Shown in pieces: positions 15,953 through 25,044 of a DNA stretch of 64,000 bases. The notes below the pieces were generated by a model. It did not search any database. It was given only the letters and a program-made list of their open reading frames with translations, and was not told the origin of the DNA. This stretch comes from an uncultured Porphyromonadaceae bacterium. GTDB lineage: Bacteria > Bacteroidota > Bacteroidia > Bacteroidales > Muribaculaceae. Position 1 is the stretch's first letter; every line of letters starts with the position of its first letter. The DNA lies in NCBI GenBank assembly GCA_900544305.1, contig UQUV01000003.1:62001-126000 (forward strand), given 5' to 3'. Made by a program: the position numbers and the translations under genes.

Positions 15953-17854
15953 TTATTTGACAATCAAGCCCAATTCACCCACCGTCACAAAATCACGGTT
16001 GTCGATTTCCGACAACGCTTCAAAACGGAAATATCGGGCTTCATAGGTTTTGCCAAACTCTACAATCTGCAAAATCGGATTGTGCATGATATTGCTGAAT
16101 TCACCGCTGCAACTGCATTCCGTCCAGTTCTTGCCGTCGTTGCTGACATAGAACTTATAGTTGTAGACGGTACCTGCCTTGTCGTCGCCCTGAATCGGGA
16201 GATAGCGGAATCCGGCAATTTTCACGGTCTGCTGCAAGTCGACTGTCACCTGTTTCGGGAACTTGCCGCCCTTGCTGCGCCAATGCGTTTCCTTTTTGCC
16301 GTCAACAGCCAGACGTGCGTTCTTCACATCCTTGCCCGTAGCTGAAACCACAGTCCATTTGTCGGTCGGAATATCGCTTACCACTTCTTCTGCCGCCTTG
16401 TCGGCAAGTACTTCCGTGCAATAGGCCTCCACTGCACGCACATTCACATCGGCTCTTGCCTGCAAGAAGTCCACCTTCACGGCCGAAGCCTTCACCATCG
16501 GGAAACGCACGATGCGCTTGTAGCCGACAGTTGTACCCGTAGCCACTTCTTTCCATTTGCCGTCGCACATCACGCTCACGGCAAACTCTTCAACACGCTG
16601 ACCTTTGGCAATATTTTCACACACGACAACGGTATTCACTTCAGCAGGTTTCGCAAAGTCGTAAGTTACCGACTTACCAGCTTCCACCGTACGCTCGCGC
16701 GAACCGTCTTTCACCAGATTGTTGGCAAAATTGCGTTGCAGATATTCATTGAGCAAGCGCATGCGTTCTACATCCGTAGCATGAATCAAACCGCGCTTGT
16801 CGGGCGGCACATTCAGCAAAAGTACCGAGTTGCGGCCTACTGAATTATAGTAAATGTCGACCAACTGTGCCAGTGTCTTTACCTTGCCGTCCTCATATTC
16901 GTGATAGAACCATCCCGGACGGATAGACACATCCACTTCTGAAGGATACCAGAAAAGCTCGCGAGCATTGGCAAGCAGTTCGCGGCTACCCAGGTCGGCA
17001 GCTTTCGGGAAAAGTCCCAACCGCTTGTTCTCGGCATCGGCCCTTTCATAACCACCCGGAACGAGAGCCGTTGCACTCCATTCCGTATCGCGGCCCAAAC
17101 CTTTTTCGTTGCCTACCCAACGGACATCGTCACCCATAATGGCTGTAACGGCCTTCGGTTGCAGACGATGGATTGTATCGTAGTAGCGTTTCCAGTCGTA
17201 GACTTGCTTCTTACCGTTCGGTCCTTCACCGCACGCACCATCAAACCACACTTCATGCACTTCGCCATAGTTGGAAAGCAGTTCCGTAAGCTGTTCGACA
17301 AAAAAGTCGTTGTAGCGCGGCGAATCGCCGTAGCATTCCGCATTTCTATCCCACGGAGAAAGGTAAACGCCGAATTTCATGCCCAGTTCGTCGCATGCCT
17401 GCTTCAATTCGGCCACGACATCACCCTTTCCGTTTTTCCACGGAGAAGAAGCCACTGAATGGCGAGTAGTTTTTGTAGGCCACAGGCAGAAACCGTCGTG
17501 GTGTTTTGCCGTAAGAATCACCATTCGGTAGCCACCGTCCTTCAATGCCTTCACCCATTGGCGGGCATCGAGTTCCGTAGGATTGAACAATTCCGGCGAC
17601 TCTGTTCCTTCGCCCCACTCACGTCCCGTGAACGTGTTGATACCGAAATGGATAAATGCCGTCATTTCCAACTGCTGCCACGCCAACTGTGTGGAATCCG
17701 GCACCAAACGGGATGCCATTTCCACCTTTTCATTAAGCGTCGCATTTTCAGGAAAGGCCACATGCTTCACATAATAGCCGTCACCGGCCGCAGCCGAAAG
17801 GCTGCAGACGGTGGCCAGCGAAAGCAATATCGATTTTATGTTCATACGCTTCAT
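15953..17854 (-). CDS. Alpha-L-fucosidase (GH29) with C-terminal discoidin domain
   Basis: 633 aa with a signal peptide ending near SAAAG. The GH29 barrel spans about residues 35-370: MTAFIHFGINTFTGREWG, ILTAKHHDGFCLWPT and the nucleophile Asp205 in EVWFDGACGEG. An Ig-like region follows, and an F5/8 type C (discoidin) domain near residues 500-633 contains KKETHWRSKGGKFPKQVTVDL. The enzyme removes alpha-linked L-fucose from glycans. The missing conserved Glu makes linkage prediction unsafe, though the layout resembles the GH29-B type that prefers branched Lewis fucose. The spacing of 10 bp to GH2 and 2 bp to LacZ shows tight operon packing. Confidence 0.9.
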   Translation of the reverse strand: MKRMNIKSILLSLATVCSLSAAAGDGYYVKHVAFPENATLNEKVEMASRLVPDSTQLAWQQLEMTAFIHFGINTFTGREWGEGTESPELFNPTELDARQWVKALKDGGYRMVILTAKHHDGFCLWPTKTTRHSVASSPWKNGKGDVVAELKQACDELGMKFGVYLSPWDRNAECYGDSPRYNDFFVEQLTELLSNYGEVHEVWFDGACGEGPNGKKQVYDWKRYYDTIHRLQPKAVTAIMGDDVRWVGNEKGLGRDTEWSATALVPGGYERADAENKRLGLFPKAADLGSRELLANARELFWYPSEVDVSIRPGWFYHEYEDGKVKTLAQLVDIYYNSVGRNSVLLLNVPPDKRGLIHATDVERMRLLNEYLQRNFANNLVKDGSRERTVEAGKSVTYDFAKPAEVNTVVVCENIAKGQRVEEFAVSVMCDGKWKEVATGTTVGYKRIVRFPMVKASAVKVDFLQARADVNVRAVEAYCTEVLADKAAEEVVSDIPTDKWTVVSATGKDVKNARLAVDGKKETHWRSKGGKFPKQVTVDLQQTVKIAGFRYLPIQGDDKAGTVYNYKFYVSNDGKNWTECSCSGEFSNIMHNPILQIVEFGKTYEARYFRFEALSEIDNRDFVTVGELGLIVK

Positions 17855-17856
17855 TC

Positions 17857-20800
17857 TTATTTTACAACCGGAATAAACGTAAATTCAAACTTGTAAGTCT
17901 TGTCGATCGGCAACCAGTATTTTGGCAATACGCCCGGACCACAGGTAGCAGTACCAACACCTGTCTGTTCTGCATCCACGTGAACCGTTACCGAACCGTC
18001 GTCCACCAACTCATTAATGTGGGTAGCGGCATCGATATTGGCATCAGAATACGGAGTTGCGCTGAATTGGAACGGCTTGACGGAAATCACCTTCAATCCG
18101 TTGCCTTCTTCGCTGCGCAATGTAGCCCAACGAACATCAATGCGGTTACCGGTAGTCTGCGGAACTACATAGCAGTGGAACATTTCGTCCGGACAAGTTT
18201 CATAAATACCGATTCGTCCGGCAGCGCGGTCCACATAGTTTTCCATATCGCCACGACCAAGGTAGCTGACCTTGCGACAGGCATCGTTCGGCATACGGAA
18301 CACCAAACCTACACGCGGCAAAGATTTCACTACAGCCGTATCAGCTGTAAATTCCGTTTCAACAGTAAGCACGCCGTTTTTAGCCACTTTATAAGTAAAT
18401 TCAGCCGTACCGATTGTCTGCTGTTTGGCATTGACAAGTTCTACGATCGTTTCAAATCCCTTCGGTGTAAGCTGTGCTTTCACCACTTTCTGCGTATAGT
18501 TGTTCAATCCGGCCTTTGTCCAAAGTTTCCAGCCGTTCTTGTCTTTTTTATCATTTTCCGTAGCCGGACGATAGAGTGACAATGTCATCGGAGCCGACAA
18601 CATCTCAACACCGTTGTACATATAGGATGTCAATGCACCTGTTTCTTTGGAGAACGAAAGCGACACCTTGTCGTTGGACAGCGTATAGTCGCTGATTTCC
18701 AGACGAGAACCTGAAGGCAATGTCACTTTTTCTTCCCATTTGGCATTTGCCGACAGCACGAACTGGTCGTAAGCCACTTCATGGTCAACGGACACAAACT
18801 CAGTAGCGTTGTTCGGCGTCCAGCTAAGATTCAGATAAGCTTCGCGGATATTTTTCGGCAAGTTCAATTTGCCCAATTCCACATCGACAGTCTGCTGCGG
18901 AGCGCAATCTACTACCTTTTCGCCCTGAGCAAGAACAGTGCCGTTGTCGGCAGTCACGTTCCAGTGCAACGTATAGTTCTTCAAATCGGTGAACACGAAC
19001 CAGTTCTTGACTGTGACTTTCAAGTTGCGGGCATCGACAAGTTTCGACTTGATATTTTGATATACGCGCTTCACTTCATAGAGGTGCGGATGCGGCTGAC
19101 GGGCTGCATTGACAAGACCGTTGCAGCAGAAACTGCCGAACGACGGAATACCTTCCGGACCGAAGTCGCCACCATAGCTCCAATACCATTTACCGTTTTC
19201 GTCAATGCGGAGGAACGACTGGTCTACCCAGTCCCAGATGCAACCGCCCTGTGCCATCGGTTCTGCTTCAAACACATTCCAATAGTCCTGCAAACCTCCT
19301 TCGCTGCTACCCATAGCGTGGGCATATTCGCAAAGGATAAACGGACGGTAGATGTCAGGCTGTGCCAAATAAGCGTTGATTTCATCAATGCTGCGGTACA
19401 TGCGGCAATAAATGTCAGTGTTGAAATTCTGTTCGGCACGTTCGTACTGCACCGGACGGTTGGTTTCCACCGACTTCAACCATTTATAAGTTTCCTCAAA
19501 GTTCACACCGTTGCCGGCTTCGTTACCCAATGAGTAGATTGTTACAGAAGGATTATTCTTTGTACGTTCGTACATACGTTTCGTGCGGTCCATGTGAGCC
19601 GGCAGCCAAGTAGTATCCTTAGCCAACGAAGCCGGACCGTAGCCCATACCGTGAGATTCGATATTGGCTTCGTCGATCACATACAAACCGTATTTGTCAC
19701 ACAGATAGTACCAGTGAGAGTCATTCGGATAGTGAGCGCAACGCACCGTATTGATATTGTTCTGTTTCATCAGCTTGATGTCGAGAAGCATCAGTTCGTC
19801 GCTGACCGTACGGCCCTTTTGCGACGTTTCGTGGCGGTTTACACCCTTCACCAGAATCGGCTTGCCGTTGATGCAAAGTTGTCCGTTCTTGATTTCCGAG
19901 GTCTTGAAACCTACCATGCAGCCGGTCGTATGCAGAGCCTTGCCGCTGTTGTCGGCAAGTGTCAGCATCAGCGTATAGAGGTTCGGATGTTCAGCACTCC
20001 ATGGCTTCACACCGGCGATTGTCTTTTCAAACTTCACATTACCGTCGGCAGCTACCGCTTTCGTTCCCTTAGCCACCACCTTGTTATTGTCGTCAAGCAA
20101 TTCATAATTGGCAGTAAGACCGTCGGTTTTGCCACCAACTTCCACGTCAAGCGTCAGTTCGCCGTCCTTGTATTCCTTGTCGAGCGGAGAAACGACCTTG
20201 AAGTCGGCGATATATTGCTTCGGAGTGCTGTACAGATATACATCACGTTCGATACCGCTCAAACGCCACATGTCCTGACATTCGAGATAAGCACCCGAAC
20301 TCCAGCGGTACACTTCCAGCGCAAGAACGTTTTCGCCTTTCTTCACCTTGTCTGTAATATCCCATTCTGCCGGAGTCTTTGAATCCTGATTATAACCCAG
20401 CAGTTCACCGTTCAGCCAAACATAGTAGAAAGAAATCACGCCTTCCAGACAAAGCACAATGCGGCGGCCGTCCCACGATTCCGGCACTTCAAAAGTGCGG
20501 CGGTACGAACCCACTTCATTTTCCTTATAAGGTACATACGGCGGATTTTTCTTGAAGTTAAACATCTTGTCGTCAAACTCATACGTTTCGTTCACGTATA
20601 TGGGAGTGCCGTAGCCTTGCAGTTCCCAGTTGCCCGGCACTTGAATATTGTTCCAGTTACCTACATAGAAATCCGGACGATAGAAATCCTTCGGACGATT
20701 GTCCGGATTCTTCACCCAGTTGAATTTCCACGTTCCGTTCAAATCCATGAAATAGGGAGAGGATTCATAATCCTGCTTTTGGATTGACTCATAATCGCCT

Positions 20801-20949
20801 GATTTATACGGCCAGACATAAGAATGCGGCTCGATCTTGTTCAGGCCGAAAGCATATTGGCTTTGCCATTCGGGCAGTTGTTCGGCAGCTTGCATACCGC
20901 CTGCAGCGAGGAGCAGCAGTCCACACAAGAATTTCAGTTGTTTCTTCAT
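17857..20949 (-). CDS. Beta-galactosidase, GH2 LacZ type
   Basis: About 1030 aa from the ATG at 20949; 18 extra residues upstream (start 21003) precede the signal peptide and are unlikely. The signal peptide is KKQLKFLCGLLLLAAGGMQA. The five LacZ domains are seen in order: sugar-binding (IQVPGNWELQGYGTPIY), Ig-like, TIM barrel, Ig-like, and the C-terminal beta-sandwich (Bgal_small_N) starting near LEISDYTLSNDKVSLSFSKETG. Catalytic residues: Glu477 in YSLGNEAGNG and Glu541 in ILCEYAHAMGSSEG. It hydrolyses terminal beta-galactose, here probably from lactosamine arms of the imported glycan. Periplasmic by its Sec signal. Confidence 0.92.
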   Translation of the reverse strand: MKKQLKFLCGLLLLAAGGMQAAEQLPEWQSQYAFGLNKIEPHSYVWPYKSGDYESIQKQDYESSPYFMDLNGTWKFNWVKNPDNRPKDFYRPDFYVGNWNNIQVPGNWELQGYGTPIYVNETYEFDDKMFNFKKNPPYVPYKENEVGSYRRTFEVPESWDGRRIVLCLEGVISFYYVWLNGELLGYNQDSKTPAEWDITDKVKKGENVLALEVYRWSSGAYLECQDMWRLSGIERDVYLYSTPKQYIADFKVVSPLDKEYKDGELTLDVEVGGKTDGLTANYELLDDNNKVVAKGTKAVAADGNVKFEKTIAGVKPWSAEHPNLYTLMLTLADNSGKALHTTGCMVGFKTSEIKNGQLCINGKPILVKGVNRHETSQKGRTVSDELMLLDIKLMKQNNINTVRCAHYPNDSHWYYLCDKYGLYVIDEANIESHGMGYGPASLAKDTTWLPAHMDRTKRMYERTKNNPSVTIYSLGNEAGNGVNFEETYKWLKSVETNRPVQYERAEQNFNTDIYCRMYRSIDEINAYLAQPDIYRPFILCEYAHAMGSSEGGLQDYWNVFEAEPMAQGGCIWDWVDQSFLRIDENGKWYWSYGGDFGPEGIPSFGSFCCNGLVNAARQPHPHLYEVKRVYQNIKSKLVDARNLKVTVKNWFVFTDLKNYTLHWNVTADNGTVLAQGEKVVDCAPQQTVDVELGKLNLPKNIREAYLNLSWTPNNATEFVSVDHEVAYDQFVLSANAKWEEKVTLPSGSRLEISDYTLSNDKVSLSFSKETGALTSYMYNGVEMLSAPMTLSLYRPATENDKKDKNGWKLWTKAGLNNYTQKVVKAQLTPKGFETIVELVNAKQQTIGTAEFTYKVAKNGVLTVETEFTADTAVVKSLPRVGLVFRMPNDACRKVSYLGRGDMENYVDRAAGRIGIYETCPDEMFHCYVVPQTTGNRIDVRWATLRSEEGNGLKVISVKPFQFSATPYSDANIDAATHINELVDDGSVTVHVDAEQTGVGTATCGPGVLPKYWLPIDKTYKFEFTFIPVVK

Positions 20950-21002
20950 ATCGGTTAAAAAAATGATTTTCGTAGTATTATTAATAGTTTCTTTTACAGA
21001 CA

Positions 21003-21046
21003 ACAGCAGCCCCTACCGCATATTTCGCCACGGCAAGAGCTGCTGT
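21003..21046 (-). other. Intercistronic hairpin between GH20 and GH2 genes
   Basis: ACAGCAGC (21003-21010) and GCTGCTGT (21039-21046) form a perfect 8-bp inverted repeat with a 28-nt loop inside the gap that follows the GH20 stop codon. No T-run follows on the minus strand, so it looks like an RNA stability or processing element, not a terminator. Confidence 0.4.
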
Positions 21047-21052
21047 CACCGT

Positions 21053-23362
21053 TTATTTCACGATGATTTCATCGAAATACATCCACACGTCCTGACCTTC
21101 ACGGACATCTCCGACAGGACATTTGCCCGGATTCGTGGCATCGATTTTCAAGTAACGCGCTTTAGCCTTGAATCCGTTGAGCAGAATATCCTCAATGGCC
21201 CAACGATGACGGAACACTTCTTCAGTTGAAATCGTCAGCTCCTTGACTGTTCGGAATGTCTTGTTGTCGTCCGACACAGACAGGCGTACAACCGCCGGCT
21301 GGTGGACACCCATTGCTGAGTTAGTGACATTACCCAACGTAACTGACGACACATCCATGCGCTTGCCCAAATCTACCGTAAACGATGCATCCTGTGCATA
21401 CCAGCCGGCCCATTCGAAGTCCGAATGACGGTCGCTGCCGCGCAAGCCGTTGGTAAGAGCATACGTCTTGTCGTTTTTAGTGATAACATTTTTACCGGTA
21501 GCCTTGTTGAAACGAAGGTCGAGTTTCAATGTCATGCCCTTCTGTTCTCCGCCCATGAATGTAGCAGCTTTCAGCACACCGTCCTTTTTCACGGTTACCG
21601 GCGATTTATAGAGCTTCGAACCGGCTGTCGGTTCCGAGCCGTCGGTAGTATAGCGGATTTCCACATCCGGACGGATACATGACATTTCCACCGAAAGTTT
21701 TCCGTTATCCGGAGTCACTTTATGGTCGATATTGTACATGGAGCGTGCATAGCCCACTCCCATCGCATCGAGATGAGGCAGCACATTGTCAACCCCCTTA
21801 AGGAATCCTTGCCAGTCCTTGGTTTCCTTCGGAGTCCATGCCACATCGGCAAGAGCCATCAGGCGAGGATACAGCAAATAATTTACGTCTTCCGGACTGT
21901 TGCAGAATTCTGTCCACAACGAACCCTGCACGCCCATCAGCAAATCGGCATATTCCGGTTTCCAATCGCTCTGCACCGGTTCATAGTTGTAAACATCCTT
22001 CAACGTATTATTACCAAAATAAGTCAACGGTTCAAACCACTGCGGTCCTTGATAACGTATCAGATACAACACACGTGCAGGTGTCATCACGAAGCGATGG
22101 CCCTGTTCGGCAGCTTTCAAAGCAGCTTTGCCCAGTCCCTGCCATCCAAAGATGATGACATCGTCGGGCAACGTGCTGTTGGTCAATTCATCCCAACCCA
22201 TCACTTCCTTACCTTTGCTCTGGACATACTTGCTCATGCGACGCATGAAATAGCTCTGCAGTTCTTCAATATGTTCGATGCCTTCCGCTTTCATGCGAGC
22301 CTGACATTTCGGACATTTTTCCCAGTAATATTTCGAAGCCTCATCACCACCGAGATGAATGTATTTCGAAGGGAAAAGCTCGATAACTTCATCAATCACA
22401 TCTTCAAGGAAACTGAAAACGCTGTCGTTTCCGGCACAATAGACAATACGGCTGTTCTTTACTCCTAAACCCGGCAAAACCGTAATCGGAATATCAACTA
22501 CCGGACAAGCCAATTCCGGATAAGCCGCCAACGAAGAATTTGTATGAGCCGGCATTTCTATTTCAGGAATTACCTCCATCTGGCGATCGGCGGCATAAGC
22601 CACAATCTCACGGATATCATCTTTTGTATAATATCCACCCACCGGAGTAAGTTCTCCCTCCTGCTGGCAACGGCGGTCAGGAAACGGTTCGTCACGCTTT
22701 ACCCGCCATGCTCCCACTTGAGTAAGCAACGGATATTTTTCTATTTCCAAACGCCATCCGGTGTCATCGACAAGATGCAAGTGCAGCTTGTTCAGCTTCA
22801 ACATTGCAGCCACGTCAATCACCTTCAGCAAATCGGATTTCGGAAGAAAATAGCGCGACACGTCGACCATCACACCGCGATAGCCAAAACGCGGACTGTC
22901 GGTAATTTCCATTACCGGCACTTTCATCGGCTCGTCAGTAGCCGTCTTGCCGTCGATTGCAGCAGGCAAAAGCTGACGCAAAGTCTGAAGCGCATAGAAA
23001 AAGCCTGAATTGTCGGCAGCCTTTACCGTGATGCCGTCGGCTGTCACTTTCAGAGAATAAGCCTCTGACGACAGCGAAGAGTCAGTCACGAATGTAACAT
23101 CTGACGAATTGTTGCCGATGCTCACCGCCGGTACAAATCCGGCCGAAGCGCCGAAACGTTCGGCAAACGCACTCACCATTTTCAACTGGGCGGCATTTTC
23201 TACTCCGAACGTTGTTGTCGGCTTAAAAAGGAAACTGCCCTCGCCTACCGACATGTTCAACGGACGCGGCACAACGGGCAAATTGTCGGCAGCTGCCGGC
23301 TGGAAAATTCCGCCGGCGAGCAACAGACAAAAAGCAGTCAATATATGCTTAAAATTCATCAT
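21053..23362 (-). CDS. Beta-N-acetylhexosaminidase (GH20) with discoidin-like C-terminus
   Basis: 769 aa with a signal peptide (cleaved near PAAAD). An N-terminal GH20b domain (about 27-150) precedes the TIM barrel (about 155-500): GYRGVMVDVSRYF, LHLHLVDDTGWRLE, EIEMPAHTNSS and the catalytic pair Asp340-Glu341 in HLGGDEASKYYW. A chitobiase-type C-terminal strand set (EIRYTTDGSEPTAGSKLY) and a discoidin-like domain (about 640-769) follow. The enzyme removes beta-linked GlcNAc or GalNAc with substrate-assisted catalysis. In this locus it would expose mannose or core sugars after galactose removal. It starts 7 bp after the sulfatase stop. Confidence 0.92.
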   Translation of the reverse strand: MMNFKHILTAFCLLLAGGIFQPAAADNLPVVPRPLNMSVGEGSFLFKPTTTFGVENAAQLKMVSAFAERFGASAGFVPAVSIGNNSSDVTFVTDSSLSSEAYSLKVTADGITVKAADNSGFFYALQTLRQLLPAAIDGKTATDEPMKVPVMEITDSPRFGYRGVMVDVSRYFLPKSDLLKVIDVAAMLKLNKLHLHLVDDTGWRLEIEKYPLLTQVGAWRVKRDEPFPDRRCQQEGELTPVGGYYTKDDIREIVAYAADRQMEVIPEIEMPAHTNSSLAAYPELACPVVDIPITVLPGLGVKNSRIVYCAGNDSVFSFLEDVIDEVIELFPSKYIHLGGDEASKYYWEKCPKCQARMKAEGIEHIEELQSYFMRRMSKYVQSKGKEVMGWDELTNSTLPDDVIIFGWQGLGKAALKAAEQGHRFVMTPARVLYLIRYQGPQWFEPLTYFGNNTLKDVYNYEPVQSDWKPEYADLLMGVQGSLWTEFCNSPEDVNYLLYPRLMALADVAWTPKETKDWQGFLKGVDNVLPHLDAMGVGYARSMYNIDHKVTPDNGKLSVEMSCIRPDVEIRYTTDGSEPTAGSKLYKSPVTVKKDGVLKAATFMGGEQKGMTLKLDLRFNKATGKNVITKNDKTYALTNGLRGSDRHSDFEWAGWYAQDASFTVDLGKRMDVSSVTLGNVTNSAMGVHQPAVVRLSVSDDNKTFRTVKELTISTEEVFRHRWAIEDILLNGFKAKARYLKIDATNPGKCPVGDVREGQDVWMYFDEIIVK

Positions 23363-23369
23363 TCAAAAA

Positions 23370-24944
23370 TTAGTCGTTAATCGGATATTTCTCCAAAATC
23401 GGGTCATCATATTTCACTTGCAGTCTCTTCAGTTCCTTCATGAGTTCTGCTGTGGTTTCCTCAGTTCCCGGCTTACCGAAAATGTTGTGCATTTCGTTCG
23501 GATCTTCCTGCATGTCGTAGAGTTCCCACACGTCAATGTCGTTGTAGAAATGAATCAGCTTGTAGCGTTCAGTTCTCACACCGTAGTGGCGTTTCACCAT
23601 GTGCTCGGCAGGGTATTCATAGAAATGATAGTAGAGCGACTTGCGCCAGTCGGCAGGATTCTCGCCTCTCAACAAAGGAAGCAGCGATACGCCCTGAATA
23701 TCTTCCGGAATCGGAGCTCCGGCCAAATCGAGGAACGTTGGAGCATAGTCGATGTTCTGTACCATCTGCGGAATGTCGCCACGCTTGTCAAAGCCGTTCG
23801 GCAAACGCATAATCAACGGCGTACGCATAGATTCTTCATACATGAAACGCTTGTCAAACCAACCGTGCTCACCCATATAGAATCCCTGGTCAGACGTATA
23901 GACTACAAGTGTATTTTCGAGCATGCCGTTCTTTTCGAGATAATCGAGCACACGGCCTACATTATCGTCAAGCGATTTCACCGTCTTCGCATAATCGCGC
24001 ATATAGCGCTGATATTTCCAACGGGCCAAATCCTCTCCCTTCAGGTTCTGAGCATAGAAATCCTCGATAATCGGAGTGTAGAACTTGTCCCATGCAGCAC
24101 GCTGAGCTGAATCCATTCTGCCATAGAATTTTTCGTAAAGCGGCTTCAATCGGCTGTCCTTGTCAGCACGCAGCATTTTCAAGTCATAGATGAGGTCCAT
24201 ATCCTTGAACACGCTCATTTCCTGAGCGGCAGCAGCCGGACGGCCTTCATAATCGTCGAAGAAGTTTTCAGGCATTGCAAATTCCTTGTCTTCATAGAGA
24301 GCAAGATTGCAAGTGTCGGCCATCCAATTTCGGTGAATAGCCTTGTGCTGAATAAACAGACAGAACGGTTTTTCGCGGTCACGCTTGTTTTCCATCCAGT
24401 CGATACCTTCATCGGTGATAATGTTGGTAATATATCCGTGTTTCTGGATAGTATCATTGTTCATCGTGATGAAGTCAGGATTGTAGTAGTCGCCCTGTCC
24501 CGGAACAACTTCCCAATAGTCAAATCCTGTAGGCAATGACTCCAAGTGCCATTTTCCGACAATCGCAGTCTGATATCCGGCAGCCTGAAGAAGCTTCGGC
24601 ATAGTCTGCTGAGAGCTGTCGAAACGGCAGGTGGTATTGTCGGTAAATCCGTTCTTGTGGCTGAACTTGCCGGTAAGCATACAGGCACGGCTCGGTCCGC
24701 TCAATGAGTTTGCCACGAAACTGTTTGTAAACCGCACTCCGTCATTGGCAATACGGTCGAGGTTCGGAGTCTCAATATAACGCTTGTCATAGCAGCTCAT
24801 CATCTGTGCCGTATGATCATCGGTCATGATAAACACGATGTTGTAAGGCTTCTGAACCTCTTTTTTTCCTTGACAGGAAACGCCGAGCATAGCTGCACCG
24901 ACACCCGCCAACGAACAGACAACTGTTGAAGAAATATTTCTCAT
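23370..24944 (-). CDS. Sulfatase lipoprotein of the PUL (S1 family, Ser-type)
   Basis: 524 aa. The signal peptide ends in a lipobox (MLGVSC, Cys24), so it should be lipid-anchored. PYNIVFIMTDDHTAQMMS is the metal-binding start, and Ser82-Gly-Pro-Ser-Arg is the formylglycine motif of the Ser type. GKWHLESLPTGFDYWEVVPG and YTSDQGFYMGEHGWFDKRFMYEES match sulfatases described as GlcNAc-6-O-sulfatases (S1_11-like). I make that assignment from motif resemblance only. It would remove sulfate that blocks the GH20 step. A hairpin lies between it and susD. Confidence 0.88.
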   Translation of the reverse strand: MRNISSTVVCSLAGVGAAMLGVSCQGKKEVQKPYNIVFIMTDDHTAQMMSCYDKRYIETPNLDRIANDGVRFTNSFVANSLSGPSRACMLTGKFSHKNGFTDNTTCRFDSSQQTMPKLLQAAGYQTAIVGKWHLESLPTGFDYWEVVPGQGDYYNPDFITMNNDTIQKHGYITNIITDEGIDWMENKRDREKPFCLFIQHKAIHRNWMADTCNLALYEDKEFAMPENFFDDYEGRPAAAAQEMSVFKDMDLIYDLKMLRADKDSRLKPLYEKFYGRMDSAQRAAWDKFYTPIIEDFYAQNLKGEDLARWKYQRYMRDYAKTVKSLDDNVGRVLDYLEKNGMLENTLVVYTSDQGFYMGEHGWFDKRFMYEESMRTPLIMRLPNGFDKRGDIPQMVQNIDYAPTFLDLAGAPIPEDIQGVSLLPLLRGENPADWRKSLYYHFYEYPAEHMVKRHYGVRTERYKLIHFYNDIDVWELYDMQEDPNEMHNIFGKPGTEETTAELMKELKRLQVKYDDPILEKYPIND

Positions 24945-24958
24945 AATTACTTTATAAT

Positions 24959-25012
24959 TAAAGGTACGAATAACTCGAATTGCATTAAAAAAATTCAGTA
25001 CCCGTACCTTTA
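24959..25012 (-). other. Intercistronic inverted repeat between susD and the sulfatase gene
   Basis: TAAAGGTACG (24959-24968) and CGTACCTTTA (25003-25012) form a perfect 10-bp inverted repeat with a 34-nt A/T-rich loop, right in the gap where transporter genes give way to enzyme genes. No T-run follows in the minus direction. It may set different mRNA levels for susCD and the enzymes. Confidence 0.4.
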
Positions 25013-25044
25013 TATTGTTTTACAAAATACCAATCACAAATAAA